DNA of 37,264 nt. It comes from Oscillospiraceae bacterium (GTDB lineage: Bacteria > Bacillota > Clostridia > Oscillospirales > SIG530). Position 1 is the first letter of the stretch. Each line of letters starts with the position of its first letter. The notes beneath the pieces were generated by a model. That model saw only the letters and a program-made list of their open reading frames with translations. It was not told where the DNA came from and did no database searches. Location: contig SVND01000024.1 of the NCBI GenBank assembly GCA_015067075.1, positions 1 to 37,264 on the forward strand, in the 5' to 3' direction. Shown here in pieces: positions 23,966 to 32,487 of the stretch. The translations under genes and the position numbers were made by a program.

Positions 23966-24871
23966 ATGAACAAAAAGCAACTTACGGCAAATCTGCTTTT
24001 GCTGATAACCGCTTTTATATGGGGTGTTGCCTTTGTTTCACAGCGTGTTGGATCGGAATATCTCGGAGCGTTTACCTTTAACGGTGTTCGTTTTGCGTTG
24101 GGCTGTGTGGCTCTTTTGCCGCTGTATCTTGCGCTTAACGTGAAAAAAGATGTGAAGTATACGCCGAAGAAGATAAGAAACGATATAAAGGGCGGTATTA
24201 TTTGCGGCACCGTCATGTTTATCGCAAGCTCACTTCAGCAGATCGGCGTTACATACACAACGGCAGGAAAAGCAGGATTTATAACCGGACTTTACGTAGC
24301 ACTCGTACCTGTTTTTGCGCTGATATTTTTGAGAAAAAAATCCCCCGCAACTATTTGGATAGGAATGGTCTTTGCAGCAATAGGCTTATATCTGCTTTGC
24401 GTTGAAGAGGGCTTTTCCATCGCAATGGGCGATATAATCGTGTTCATCGGCTCATTTTTCTGGGCGGGACATATTCTCGTCATAGACAAATTTGCAAACG
24501 AGGTTGACGCCATAGAGCTGAGCATAATCCAGTTTGCCACTTGCGGAATACTCAGCTTGATCGTGGCTTTGATATTTGAGCCTATCACGGCAAAGGGCGT
24601 TACACAGGCGGCTGTTCCCATACTTTACGGCGGCGTTTGCTCCGTTGGTATAGCGTACACCCTTCAGGTTATCGGTCAGAAACACGCAAAACCAGCTCAT
24701 GCGGCAATTATATTGAGCCTTGAATCTGTTTTCAGCGTTCTGGCAGGCGTTGTGATACTCCATGAAAAGCTTGCTCCGAGGGGAATAATCGGATGCGTTT
24801 GCATTTTTGCGGCGCTTATAATATCTCAGACGGATTTCAGCAAAATGTTAAAACGAAAAAAAGCGCAGTAA
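23966..24871 (+). CDS. EamA/DMT-family membrane transporter
   Basis: A 301-residue protein with about ten hydrophobic segments in two EamA repeats. The first repeat starts NLLLLITAFIWGVAFVSQRV and the second near VFIGSFFWAGHILVIDKFA. Drug/metabolite transporters of this type move small metabolites or amino acids, most often outward; nucleotide-sugar and sugar transport also occur in the superfamily. It starts directly at the isomerase stop with no spacing and only a weak GCAGG site, typical of coupled translation, and lies 15 nt before the GH110 gene. Its cargo is unknown; it could import a small glycoside or export an end product of the pathway. Confidence 0.93.
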   Translation: MNKKQLTANLLLLITAFIWGVAFVSQRVGSEYLGAFTFNGVRFALGCVALLPLYLALNVKKDVKYTPKKIRNDIKGGIICGTVMFIASSLQQIGVTYTTAGKAGFITGLYVALVPVFALIFLRKKSPATIWIGMVFAAIGLYLLCVEEGFSIAMGDIIVFIGSFFWAGHILVIDKFANEVDAIELSIIQFATCGILSLIVALIFEPITAKGVTQAAVPILYGGVCSVGIAYTLQVIGQKHAKPAHAAIILSLESVFSVLAGVVILHEKLAPRGIIGCVCIFAALIISQTDFSKMLKRKKAQ

Positions 24872-24886
24872 AGAAAGGTGCTTATT

Positions 24887-26611
24887 ATGAAAATCGTAAA
24901 TATATTGGATTTTGAATCGCATAAGGTTGGAGATGATTGGACTCCTGCCGTGACTGCAGCTCTTGAGAGTATTTCAAAGGATGAAGAGGCTACGCTGTTT
25001 TTCCCGAAAGCCGAATATACTTTTTATCCCGACAAAGCAAAGATATGCGAAGTTCATCCGACACATAACGGTCAAGGTCCCCGAAGCGTTATTTTTGACC
25101 TTGAGCATAGAAAGAATTTCACTCTTGATGCAAACGGAAGTGACTTTCTGTTTGTCGGTCAAGCGTATCCGTTTTGGTGTTATGAGTGCGAAAATCTTAC
25201 GTTAAAAGGGTTTTCCGAAGATTTTGACAGAATGTTTCTTACTCAAGCAACTGTTACAGAGTCAAATCAAGAATACTTTGACGTCGAAATTGACAAAGAA
25301 AAATATCCGTATAAAATAGAGGACAATGCACTTTATTTTTACTCTGATTATTGGTGCGAGGGCGGACCTGACATGGTTCATTTCCTCACGGAATTTGATC
25401 CGAAGACAGGTAGTGTAGCATACGACAGTGCATACTTTTTCCTTTCCGCCAATGCGGATCCGTCACAGATAGACAGACAGCTTCTTTTGAAAAAGCTTGA
25501 GCCGTTAACGGATAATTCCTTCCGCTTATACGTCAATAATCCGAAGCCACCGCGCAAGGGAAATGTGGTTGTCTTTTTGCACGCGCACCGTTCGCCGGTA
25601 GGTGCATATATTGAAAAATGTACGGACGTAACCGTCGAAGATATGTATCTTTACCATTGCGGCGGCATGGGCATTGTATGTGACAATTGCAAAAATATCA
25701 AGCTCAATCGTGTAAACGTAATTCCGAAACCCAACAGCGGTCGTTTGATTTCAATAAATGCCGATGCGACGCATTTTACACATTGTGAAGGCTATATTCG
25801 CATAACTGATTGTGTTTTTGAAGGCATGATTGACGATGCAATTAATATTCACGGATTTTATACCGTTATTGACAGCATTGCCGATGAGCATACTGTGTAT
25901 GCAACGTATTATCCCAGCGCTCATGAATGTATTTGCGACGGGGATAAGCTTGCCGTTATCGACAGAGATACGATGCAAACCGTTGCATATGTTACGGTAA
26001 AACATGTTCACAGTGAAAATACACCTGAATTTTTCATGGGAGTTCAGCCGAAAGCGTCAATTCATAACGGACCTAAGGTCAAGCTTGTTTTTGAAGAGCC
26101 TATTTCCGAAGCTGTTCGAGAAGAAATGGTATTTCAAAATCTGACTAAAGACCCTACCGAAGTGTATGTTGGCAATATCAAAACGGGAAAAAATCGCCCA
26201 CGCGGTATTCTTATTTCCACAGCGGCACACACAGTAATTGAAAATTGCGAATTTTATAATTCGGAAGCGGCAATAGACTTTACCTGCGATGCGAAATATT
26301 GGTTTGAAAGTACTGCTGCGGCAGATGTTACTATTCGAAATAACCGTTTTGTTGACTGTGCCCACGCATCTTTCTGCGGCGTAATTCGTTCGTGCCCTTT
26401 AATTCCGAAGGGAAATACTGTTTTTCATAAGGGTATAAAGATTTACGATAATGTTTTTGAGTCTTTTTCACCCCTTATGCTTGAAATGAATCACGCCGAG
26501 TTTGATTTCCACGACAACACGTATATAAAGAAAACCGATGTGTATAAGGAAATTGAAAGGCCGCACATAATCGCAACGTATTGTGACATGAAATGTAACG
26601 GTGTAAAGTGA
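24887..26611 (+). CDS. GH110-type alpha-galactosidase (right-handed beta-helix), apparently intracellular
   Basis: A 574-residue parallel beta-helix protein. NADATHFTHCEGYI and FEGMIDDAINIHG match the most conserved part of GH110, exo-alpha-1,3-galactosidases that remove the blood-group B galactose. D293, D316 and D317 have the same spacing (23 and 1) as the catalytic Asp trio reported for a Pseudoalteromonas GH110 (321, 344, 345). Repeating coils such as CTDVTVEDMYLYHCGGMGIV and TVIENCEFYNSEAAID follow the beta-helix pattern. There is no signal peptide, while characterised GH110s are usually exported, so this copy should work on imported oligosaccharide. AAAGG lies before the ATG at 24887; a GTG at 24878 is inside the ribosome site. 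It ends the operon begun by the isomerase and EamA genes. Confidence 0.85.
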   Translation: MKIVNILDFESHKVGDDWTPAVTAALESISKDEEATLFFPKAEYTFYPDKAKICEVHPTHNGQGPRSVIFDLEHRKNFTLDANGSDFLFVGQAYPFWCYECENLTLKGFSEDFDRMFLTQATVTESNQEYFDVEIDKEKYPYKIEDNALYFYSDYWCEGGPDMVHFLTEFDPKTGSVAYDSAYFFLSANADPSQIDRQLLLKKLEPLTDNSFRLYVNNPKPPRKGNVVVFLHAHRSPVGAYIEKCTDVTVEDMYLYHCGGMGIVCDNCKNIKLNRVNVIPKPNSGRLISINADATHFTHCEGYIRITDCVFEGMIDDAINIHGFYTVIDSIADEHTVYATYYPSAHECICDGDKLAVIDRDTMQTVAYVTVKHVHSENTPEFFMGVQPKASIHNGPKVKLVFEEPISEAVREEMVFQNLTKDPTEVYVGNIKTGKNRPRGILISTAAHTVIENCEFYNSEAAIDFTCDAKYWFESTAAADVTIRNNRFVDCAHASFCGVIRSCPLIPKGNTVFHKGIKIYDNVFESFSPLMLEMNHAEFDFHDNTYIKKTDVYKEIERPHIIATYCDMKCNGVK

Positions 26612-26650
26612 TTTAAAAGTGATTTTGAAGCAAAATACTAAGTACATGAG

Positions 26651-26679
26651 AAAGAGCTCGGTTTAGCACCGAGCTCTTT
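26651..26679. terminator. Bidirectional terminator between GH110 and the convergent lipoprotein gene
   Basis: A 12-bp perfect stem AAAGAGCTCGGT with ACCGAGCTCTTT, 5-nt loop, T run on the plus strand and A-rich start giving T bases on the minus strand. Confidence 0.92.
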
Positions 26680-26690
26680 TTGCTGTTTTA

Positions 26691-29318
26691 TTATTTTGCG
26701 TTTATGATAGCTGTCATATAAACGTCGATTTCGGGGAACGTGATCTCGATATAAGCGCCGTTTACGGTGAAATCTGTGCCGGCTGTAAGCTCGACAAATT
26801 TGCGTGTAGCGCTGTCCATAAGACGAACGGAAATGTCTTCCTTGCCCCAAAGCGTGTTAGGCATACGAACTGTAGTCTTTACGCCTGCATCTATCTTTGT
26901 AAGCTCGTCGCTTTCAAGGTCAAGCTGCATATTTACGATATCGACGAAGAGTGTCTCGTTGGACGGAGCGTAATTGAGCGTTGTGATAACGCTGTCGGGA
27001 AGATTTTCAACGGAGAGAAGCTTGTTTAACTTGCCCTCGTCGTAAAGTTCGTTTATAAGGCTTGCAATATCGTTGAGGAAAAATTCGTCAAGGGATTCAC
27101 GGTCATACTTTTTGTGATAGATCATGTAATCCATGGTAGGATCGCTTTCGTAATAGATGATCTTACCATTGCCCGAATACGTGTTGGCAAGATCGACAAG
27201 CAAAGCGGAGCCGTTATAGATATATGAGCTGTCAACTGAACCGATAATACCTGCTTCGTCGCCCGTTATGATAAGTACACCGCCTCTGTCGAGGAAGGGC
27301 ATGAGAATTCCGTCGATGACATCCTTATCCATGGAGCGTACGTTGGGAAGGATAAGCACGTTGAGAAGGTCTATGGTCTGCTCAAGGCGAAATTCATGGA
27401 GACTGCGGTAGGGGATGTTGAGCTCGTCAAAGGCGTGGCACCAGCCCATGTAGCTGAGCGTTGTTGCGTTCTTTTCCGATGTGACAAAGCCGCCGGGAGT
27501 GATCTGTGACATTTCACTGTCGGAGGAATACATAACGCCTATTTCAGCGTAAGTACCTCTGTCGGCAAAGTCATTTTTAAGCTTGCCGATAACGTCAAAT
27601 ACCTTTGTCGTTGTGTTGTTTGTTCCTGCTACCGACGTCATACCGTCGCCGAGAGTGATGGTGCAGTTGTAAGCGAGAGCTTCATATGCGAGAACGTAGC
27701 CGAGGTTCTTGTTGCGCTCATAGCCCTCTGTATAATACCAGACGTTGCCGTTTTTACTGCGTGCCGTGTTGGCAAGGAGAGAATATACGTGACCTGAATA
27801 GCCGTTTGGCGGATAGCCGGCTGTTGTAAAGCCCGTAACGGCGGAATAAGTAGCGTTATACTCCGTATGGACCATATCAAGCGTTTCGCCTTCAAACGCA
27901 CCGTAAATGAGGTAGGGAAAGTCGTTTGCGCAAACAGCGATATCGTCGCCGTCCCTGCCGAGCTTTTCGGCAGTTTCTTTTATAATGGTGAAAAGTTCAG
28001 AGCTGTATTTGCAGTTGGACTGTGCTTTAAAAGCTATATAAGCCATCCAAAGGGGATCGGAAAGCCAAGAGGGATCGCGCCACGTCATAGAGTTTGTATT
28101 GTCAAATACAAGGTCAAATTGCGGATCGATCTCCGATGCTTTTTCGCAAAGATATTCACGGATATTGAAGTTCTCGTCGGGGGTAAAGCCTATTTCGGGA
28201 TGTGCAAGCAAGTATTCATTGAACATTGCTTCGCTCCAATCGCCGAAAATGCGGTTGTTGGGTGTGTTACTGAAGTTGTCCCAGCCGTTCCAGTTGTCGA
28301 TCCAGAAATAATCAACACCGAGACCGAGAAGATATTCGACGGCGTTGCGTGCGTATTCGTTCCAGAAGGGAGCGGCGCTGTCCTTGCCGATGCCGAGACT
28401 GAGCGTGTAATATTCAAGTCCGTTTTGTGCAACAATGTGTATCGTTCCCGTCGTGTCGCCGTCGTAGTTGCTGAGCTCTTCAATGCGGAATACGTCACCG
28501 CGGATGCTTTTTGCACCGCAAGCGTCATAAAGCTTTGCAAGCTGAGGTGTGGAATAATCGCCGCCGTCAAGGTATCCGATGGCAGATGCGCCGTCGGGGT
28601 ATGTGGGCAGAGCCATTTCGGGGTAACTGCTTATTACATACTTACCAAGCCAATCTTCGCCGTTTACAAAGGAATGAACACCGCCGAAAACTACCTTATT
28701 TATGACGGGATTTTTCTGGGGACTGCTCATTGCCCAATTCCAGCTGTTGGCGTATATCTTGGGACCTTCCACATACTCACTCTGCTCAAAAGAGCCGTCT
28801 TCGTTTTGATGGATACCGAAAATAAAGTTGTTGGTGTCGCCCTGGCACTCTATCCATGCGCCCGTCTTTATGCCGAGAGTTTTTGCAGCTTCTATCGTAC
28901 CTGCGACGTTTTGCTCGACGGCGCTATATTCACGGAAGAAGGGACCGCGTCCTTCGTCGCAAACGACCGTTCCTGTTGTGTCGGCATTTATATCAAACGC
29001 ACCGATGCCTGAACCGACGGATGAAAAGCGAGCCCAATTGTCCCACCATCCCAGCGTTTCCCGTACGGCGACCTTATCAGCGGGGGAAAGAGCGTTTGCT
29101 ACGGCTATGGCATCATACTGTGCTTTCTCGCGAGCGATCTTCTCGGGATCCTCCGCAGGTGTGGGTGTTTCAGCTGATGTGGGTGCAGGTGTTTGCGATG
29201 TATCCTGCGGAGTGGGTGTTACATCAGGATTATCTTGCTGAGGCTGACAGGCGCATATTGAAAAAACGAGCGCTGTACAGATGCAAAGAAGAAATATGGT
29301 TTTGCCTAAATGCTTCAT
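26691..29318 (-). CDS. Lipoprotein with TIM-barrel glycosidase fold and GATase-like domain, unassigned family
   Basis: An 875-residue lipoprotein. The signal ends ALVFSICAC with the lipid Cys at 22 or 24. A TP-rich linker runs to about 55. The catalytic-looking barrel (about 85-560) holds TLGWWDNWARF, GIKTGAWIECQGD, GVDYFWIDNWNGWDN (near 345; Asp candidate) and FDLVFDNTNS (near 425). Then VLILPNVRSMD and GGVLIITGDEAGI (near 690-730) look like the glutamine-amidotransferase-like domain of GH42-type enzymes, and a beta-sandwich ends the chain. This architecture suits a surface glycosidase that trims glycans before import. I cannot place it in a known GH family. It has a perfect sigma-A promoter (29355-29383). 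It is convergent with the GH110 operon, so they are separate transcripts. Confidence 0.75.
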   Translation of the reverse strand: MKHLGKTIFLLCICTALVFSICACQPQQDNPDVTPTPQDTSQTPAPTSAETPTPAEDPEKIAREKAQYDAIAVANALSPADKVAVRETLGWWDNWARFSSVGSGIGAFDINADTTGTVVCDEGRGPFFREYSAVEQNVAGTIEAAKTLGIKTGAWIECQGDTNNFIFGIHQNEDGSFEQSEYVEGPKIYANSWNWAMSSPQKNPVINKVVFGGVHSFVNGEDWLGKYVISSYPEMALPTYPDGASAIGYLDGGDYSTPQLAKLYDACGAKSIRGDVFRIEELSNYDGDTTGTIHIVAQNGLEYYTLSLGIGKDSAAPFWNEYARNAVEYLLGLGVDYFWIDNWNGWDNFSNTPNNRIFGDWSEAMFNEYLLAHPEIGFTPDENFNIREYLCEKASEIDPQFDLVFDNTNSMTWRDPSWLSDPLWMAYIAFKAQSNCKYSSELFTIIKETAEKLGRDGDDIAVCANDFPYLIYGAFEGETLDMVHTEYNATYSAVTGFTTAGYPPNGYSGHVYSLLANTARSKNGNVWYYTEGYERNKNLGYVLAYEALAYNCTITLGDGMTSVAGTNNTTTKVFDVIGKLKNDFADRGTYAEIGVMYSSDSEMSQITPGGFVTSEKNATTLSYMGWCHAFDELNIPYRSLHEFRLEQTIDLLNVLILPNVRSMDKDVIDGILMPFLDRGGVLIITGDEAGIIGSVDSSYIYNGSALLVDLANTYSGNGKIIYYESDPTMDYMIYHKKYDRESLDEFFLNDIASLINELYDEGKLNKLLSVENLPDSVITTLNYAPSNETLFVDIVNMQLDLESDELTKIDAGVKTTVRMPNTLWGKEDISVRLMDSATRKFVELTAGTDFTVNGAYIEITFPEIDVYMTAIINAK

Positions 29319-29354
29319 TTTTTACCTCCAAGTTAATGCGTAATCGGTAACACA

Positions 29355-29383
29355 ATTATATTTCAAATGTGTACTTTTGTCAA
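29355..29383 (-). promoter_or_regulatory. Consensus promoter of the glycosidase lipoprotein gene
   Basis: TTGACA (29378-29383) and TATAAT (29355-29360) on the minus strand, 17 nt apart: both hexamers and the spacing are ideal. Confidence 0.88.
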
Positions 29384-29443
29384 TAGATATCATAAAAAAA
29401 ACTTATTTTTATGCAAGAAAGCATTACTTTTGTGCTTTTTATT

Positions 29444-29480
29444 ATTTACATTTGTAAATATAACGATACAGTGGTATAAT
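29444..29480 (+). promoter_or_regulatory. Promoter with palindrome ahead of the GT-C membrane protein gene
   Basis: TTGTAA (29452-29457) and TATAAT (29475-29480) are 17 nt apart, 31 nt before the ATG. A 16-bp palindrome ATTTACA-TT-TGTAAAT (29444-29459) covers the -35 box and is a candidate operator. Confidence 0.65.
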
Positions 29481-29511
29481 ATATTAAATACGTTATGATA
29501 GGAGCTAAAAT

Positions 29512-31590
29512 ATGCTTGCCATACTGTTTTTGGTGCTTTCTGCAGGAGTTGGATTTTTTGTTGTAAACTCTGTTTTCCCGCAGCTTTGGAGAAAGGAATA
29601 TAAAACGCTGTCGGGGAAAGACGTGCAAATAGCGCCGCTGATGATAGTTATTCCTGCCGCTGTTTGCGTCGGCGTAGTTATGATGACTTGGCTGTACTAC
29701 TTGATGGGCTATGCTTTTGCGTTTACAGGCAAAGGAATGATGTGGGGCGCGGCGATAACTATTCCCGTTGCCGCTTGTATTTGCGCGCTGTTTTTATGCA
29801 GGATCTTTATAAAAAAACGCAAGAGTCTTGAAATACCGAGAATAAAATTAGGCGAATATATGACGGAAATATGCGTTGTTACCATAACGGCTGTTGTCTC
29901 GTCGCTGATGATGTATCAGACGTTTTGCGTGGAAAACGGTCAAATAGGTGTTTCCGTAAACGTATTTTCTGATTTTTCGCCCCATATTGCGCTTATCCGC
30001 TCGTTTTCCTTCGGAAATAATTTCCCAACGCAGTATCCTCATTTTCCCGATGGCACGATAAGATACCATTTCATGTTCCAATTCCTTGCAGGTGTGCTTG
30101 AATATCTGGGACTTGAGCTGACGACGGCTTTTAATCTGCCGAGTATTTTGACTTTTACGGGGTTTGTTTGTCTGCTTTATTCTCTCGCTGTAATTATCAC
30201 GGGTAAAAAGCTTGGCGGTATATTGACGGTTATATTTTTCTTTTTCAGAAGCTCCTATGCGTTCGTACCGTTTTTGATGAAAAAGGGCGAGAACGTATCG
30301 TGGATACAGTATATTTTCGGAAATTTTGAGTTCATTGGAGAAACGCAAAACGAAGCGTGGGGACTTTGGAATCAAAACGTATATCTCAATCAGCGCCATC
30401 TTGCGCTGGGTATGTCCTTTGTAGTACTGATGATAATTCTGTTTTACCCTCATTTTGTACGGGGATTTGATGCTTTTTCAAGCAGATACGCCGTAAAAGC
30501 GCGTAATATTGAAGCTGAAAACGGTGAAATGGAGCAACGTGTCACGTTTATACAGCGTATTTTCGGCGGATTTGCGCAAATGTTTTTCTGCAAAGAAGCA
30601 TGGCTGTTCAACAAAAGTGAGCTTTTAACGGCTGTATGTGCAGGATTTGCCCTTGGCTTGGCATCGTTTTTCAACGGTGCGATGGTAATAGCGGCGCTGA
30701 TGGTGCTTTTCGGAATGGCCGTTTTCAGCCACAAAAGGCTTGCTTACCTTATTACAGCCGTTATAACCGTAATAATGGCGTCATTACAATCTAAGGTGTT
30801 TATGGATGGCTCTGCGGTTGATATGCAGATAACGGTCGGATTTTTAGCGTATGACAAGAGCCTTATGGGAATACTTTCGTACGTTTTACAGCTTCTCGGA
30901 ATTTTCGCGGTGCTGGCTTTGGTCGTCATATTGGCAGGCAGGGCGAGAATGAAATGCTTTATGCTTTGTGCGCTCATTCCCTTTGCTTCGGCGTTTATTT
31001 TGCAGATGACGCCTGATATCGCCGTTGCACACAAGTATATTATGATAGCTGTTATTTTGATGAACATTGGCGTTGCCGATATGCTCGTAAGCTTTTTTGA
31101 GTCGAAAAATGCGATGCTCAAGGTGATCGCGTTTATGCTGTGCATCGTAATGACTGTTACGGGTGCAATTGACCTTATTACAGTTTACAACAAGGGCAAG
31201 AGTAAGCTTTACATTGACGAGAGAAACGAGCTTTACGTATGGATGATGGAAAATACACAGCCGGGTGATATTTTTATAACGGATATGTGCACCATACACC
31301 CTGTATTTTCAACGGGACGCTTCGCTTATTTCGGCTGGCCGTACTATGCGTGGAGTGCAGGCTACGACACTTACGGCAGACAGGCTACCCTTGAACGCTT
31401 GTTCCATCAAACGGATAGCGAAAAGCTTCGCAAGCTTGCAAAGGATACGGGTGCAAAGTACATTATAATTGACCGTGATATTTTGCAAAGAGATGAATAT
31501 GAGCCTGTAAACAATTTGCTTATTGATGAGACGTTCGAGTGCATTTTTGAAACTGCATGGAACGAAACGAAGGTCTATTTAGTGGAATAA
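29512..31590 (+). CDS. Polytopic membrane protein, GT-C glycosyltransferase-like
   Basis: A 692-residue protein with a dozen or more hydrophobic segments from the N-terminus (LAILFLVLSAGVGFFVV) to about residue 560, then an outside C-terminal domain (ELYVWMMENTQPGDIFITDM to the end). The first large loop reads FSDFSPHIALIRSFSFGNNF and PHFPDGTIRYHFMFQF, the acidic/His loop pattern seen in GT-C enzymes that use lipid-linked sugars. YFGWPYYAWSAGYD near 605 is also typical. Function is inferred: it probably decorates a surface polymer or protein, and the family is not certain. AGGAG 7 nt before the ATG. The MBL lipoprotein follows after 12 nt, one operon. Confidence 0.7.
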   Translation: MLAILFLVLSAGVGFFVVNSVFPQLWRKEYKTLSGKDVQIAPLMIVIPAAVCVGVVMMTWLYYLMGYAFAFTGKGMMWGAAITIPVAACICALFLCRIFIKKRKSLEIPRIKLGEYMTEICVVTITAVVSSLMMYQTFCVENGQIGVSVNVFSDFSPHIALIRSFSFGNNFPTQYPHFPDGTIRYHFMFQFLAGVLEYLGLELTTAFNLPSILTFTGFVCLLYSLAVIITGKKLGGILTVIFFFFRSSYAFVPFLMKKGENVSWIQYIFGNFEFIGETQNEAWGLWNQNVYLNQRHLALGMSFVVLMIILFYPHFVRGFDAFSSRYAVKARNIEAENGEMEQRVTFIQRIFGGFAQMFFCKEAWLFNKSELLTAVCAGFALGLASFFNGAMVIAALMVLFGMAVFSHKRLAYLITAVITVIMASLQSKVFMDGSAVDMQITVGFLAYDKSLMGILSYVLQLLGIFAVLALVVILAGRARMKCFMLCALIPFASAFILQMTPDIAVAHKYIMIAVILMNIGVADMLVSFFESKNAMLKVIAFMLCIVMTVTGAIDLITVYNKGKSKLYIDERNELYVWMMENTQPGDIFITDMCTIHPVFSTGRFAYFGWPYYAWSAGYDTYGRQATLERLFHQTDSEKLRKLAKDTGAKYIIIDRDILQRDEYEPVNNLLIDETFECIFETAWNETKVYLVE

Positions 31591-31602
31591 GGGAGGCATA
31601 AA

Positions 31603-32448
31603 ATGATTAAAAAAACAGTAATATGCTTGATGGCTGTTTTGCTTTTGGTCGGCTGTGCTCAGCAGTTGACGCAGGAAGAAATTACTCCGACACCCATGCT
31701 GACAGAGCCGTTAGCACCACTTGATATGCGTATTTTAGGTATAGGTGATGCCGATGCCATAGTCATAACGACGGGTGGAAAGGCTGTCGTTATTGATGCA
31801 GGTGAAAAAAAAGATGGCAAGCTTGTGGTAGAGTATTTGCAATCACAGGGAATTTCGCAAATAGAATACATGGTTATAACGCATTTTGACAAGGACCATG
31901 TGGGCGGCGCCGATGAAATAGTTGATGCTATGACAGTTAAAACGGCTATTCAGCCCTCCTACGATAAAAATTCGACACAATACAATCAGTATATAAACGC
32001 ACTTGAGGAAAAGGGACAAGCGCCGATTATGCTTACGGAGGATTATGAGTTTTTCGTAAACGATGCACATTTTACCGTTTATGTGCCGCAAAGAAGCGAT
32101 TACGGTCAGGATAACGACAACGATTTTTCTCTTGTAATAAGCATGAGATACGGAAATAAGAGCTTTTTGTTTGCGGCAGATGCTATGGAGATGAGAACGA
32201 GCGAGATACTTGCCATGGAGAATCTGAAGCATGATTTTCTTAAAGTGCCTCATCACGGACGCTATAATGATAAAAGCTATGAGCTTTTTGATGCGGTAGA
32301 TGCAACTTACGCCGTGGTAACGGCTGAAACGTGCGAAGATAAAACGCGAAATGCTCTTGTAATGTGCGGAACGCGCGTTTTTGTAACAGACAACGACGAC
32401 GTAATGGTAAAATGCGACGGTATTGAGCTGACTGTACAGCAGGAATAA
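31603..32448 (+). CDS. ComEC/Rec2-like metallo-beta-lactamase-fold lipoprotein
   Basis: A 281-residue lipoprotein with lipobox LLVGC18 and a short TP linker. The MBL fold starts at MRILGIGDADAIVITTGGK. The metal motif is THFDKDHVGG (H-x-D-x-D-H, near 90). Further metal residues are in FAADAM (near 193) and VPHHGRYND (near 215), like the soluble domain of ComEC-type proteins. Those domains act as nucleases or phosphodiesterases; on the cell surface this one could take part in nucleic acid or phospho-polymer hydrolysis. GGGAGG precedes the ATG. It is cotranscribed with the GT-C protein and ends at a terminator. Confidence 0.88.
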   Translation: MIKKTVICLMAVLLLVGCAQQLTQEEITPTPMLTEPLAPLDMRILGIGDADAIVITTGGKAVVIDAGEKKDGKLVVEYLQSQGISQIEYMVITHFDKDHVGGADEIVDAMTVKTAIQPSYDKNSTQYNQYINALEEKGQAPIMLTEDYEFFVNDAHFTVYVPQRSDYGQDNDNDFSLVISMRYGNKSFLFAADAMEMRTSEILAMENLKHDFLKVPHHGRYNDKSYELFDAVDATYAVVTAETCEDKTRNALVMCGTRVFVTDNDDVMVKCDGIELTVQQE

Positions 32449-32452
32449 AAAA

Positions 32453-32478
32453 ATCGCCCGAAGTTTTCTTCGGGCGAT
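32453..32478. terminator. Bidirectional terminator between the MBL lipoprotein gene and nagA
   Basis: An 11-bp perfect stem ATCGCCCGAAG with CTTCGGGCGAT and a TTTT loop; seven A bases ahead of it give a T run on the minus strand for nagA. Confidence 0.88.
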
Positions 32479-32487
32479 CAATCTTTG

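Noticed and set aside
27867-29012. A 381-codon plus-strand frame opposite the glycosidase lipoprotein
   Set aside because: No ribosome site, no domain, and the minus gene has a consensus promoter and lipobox.
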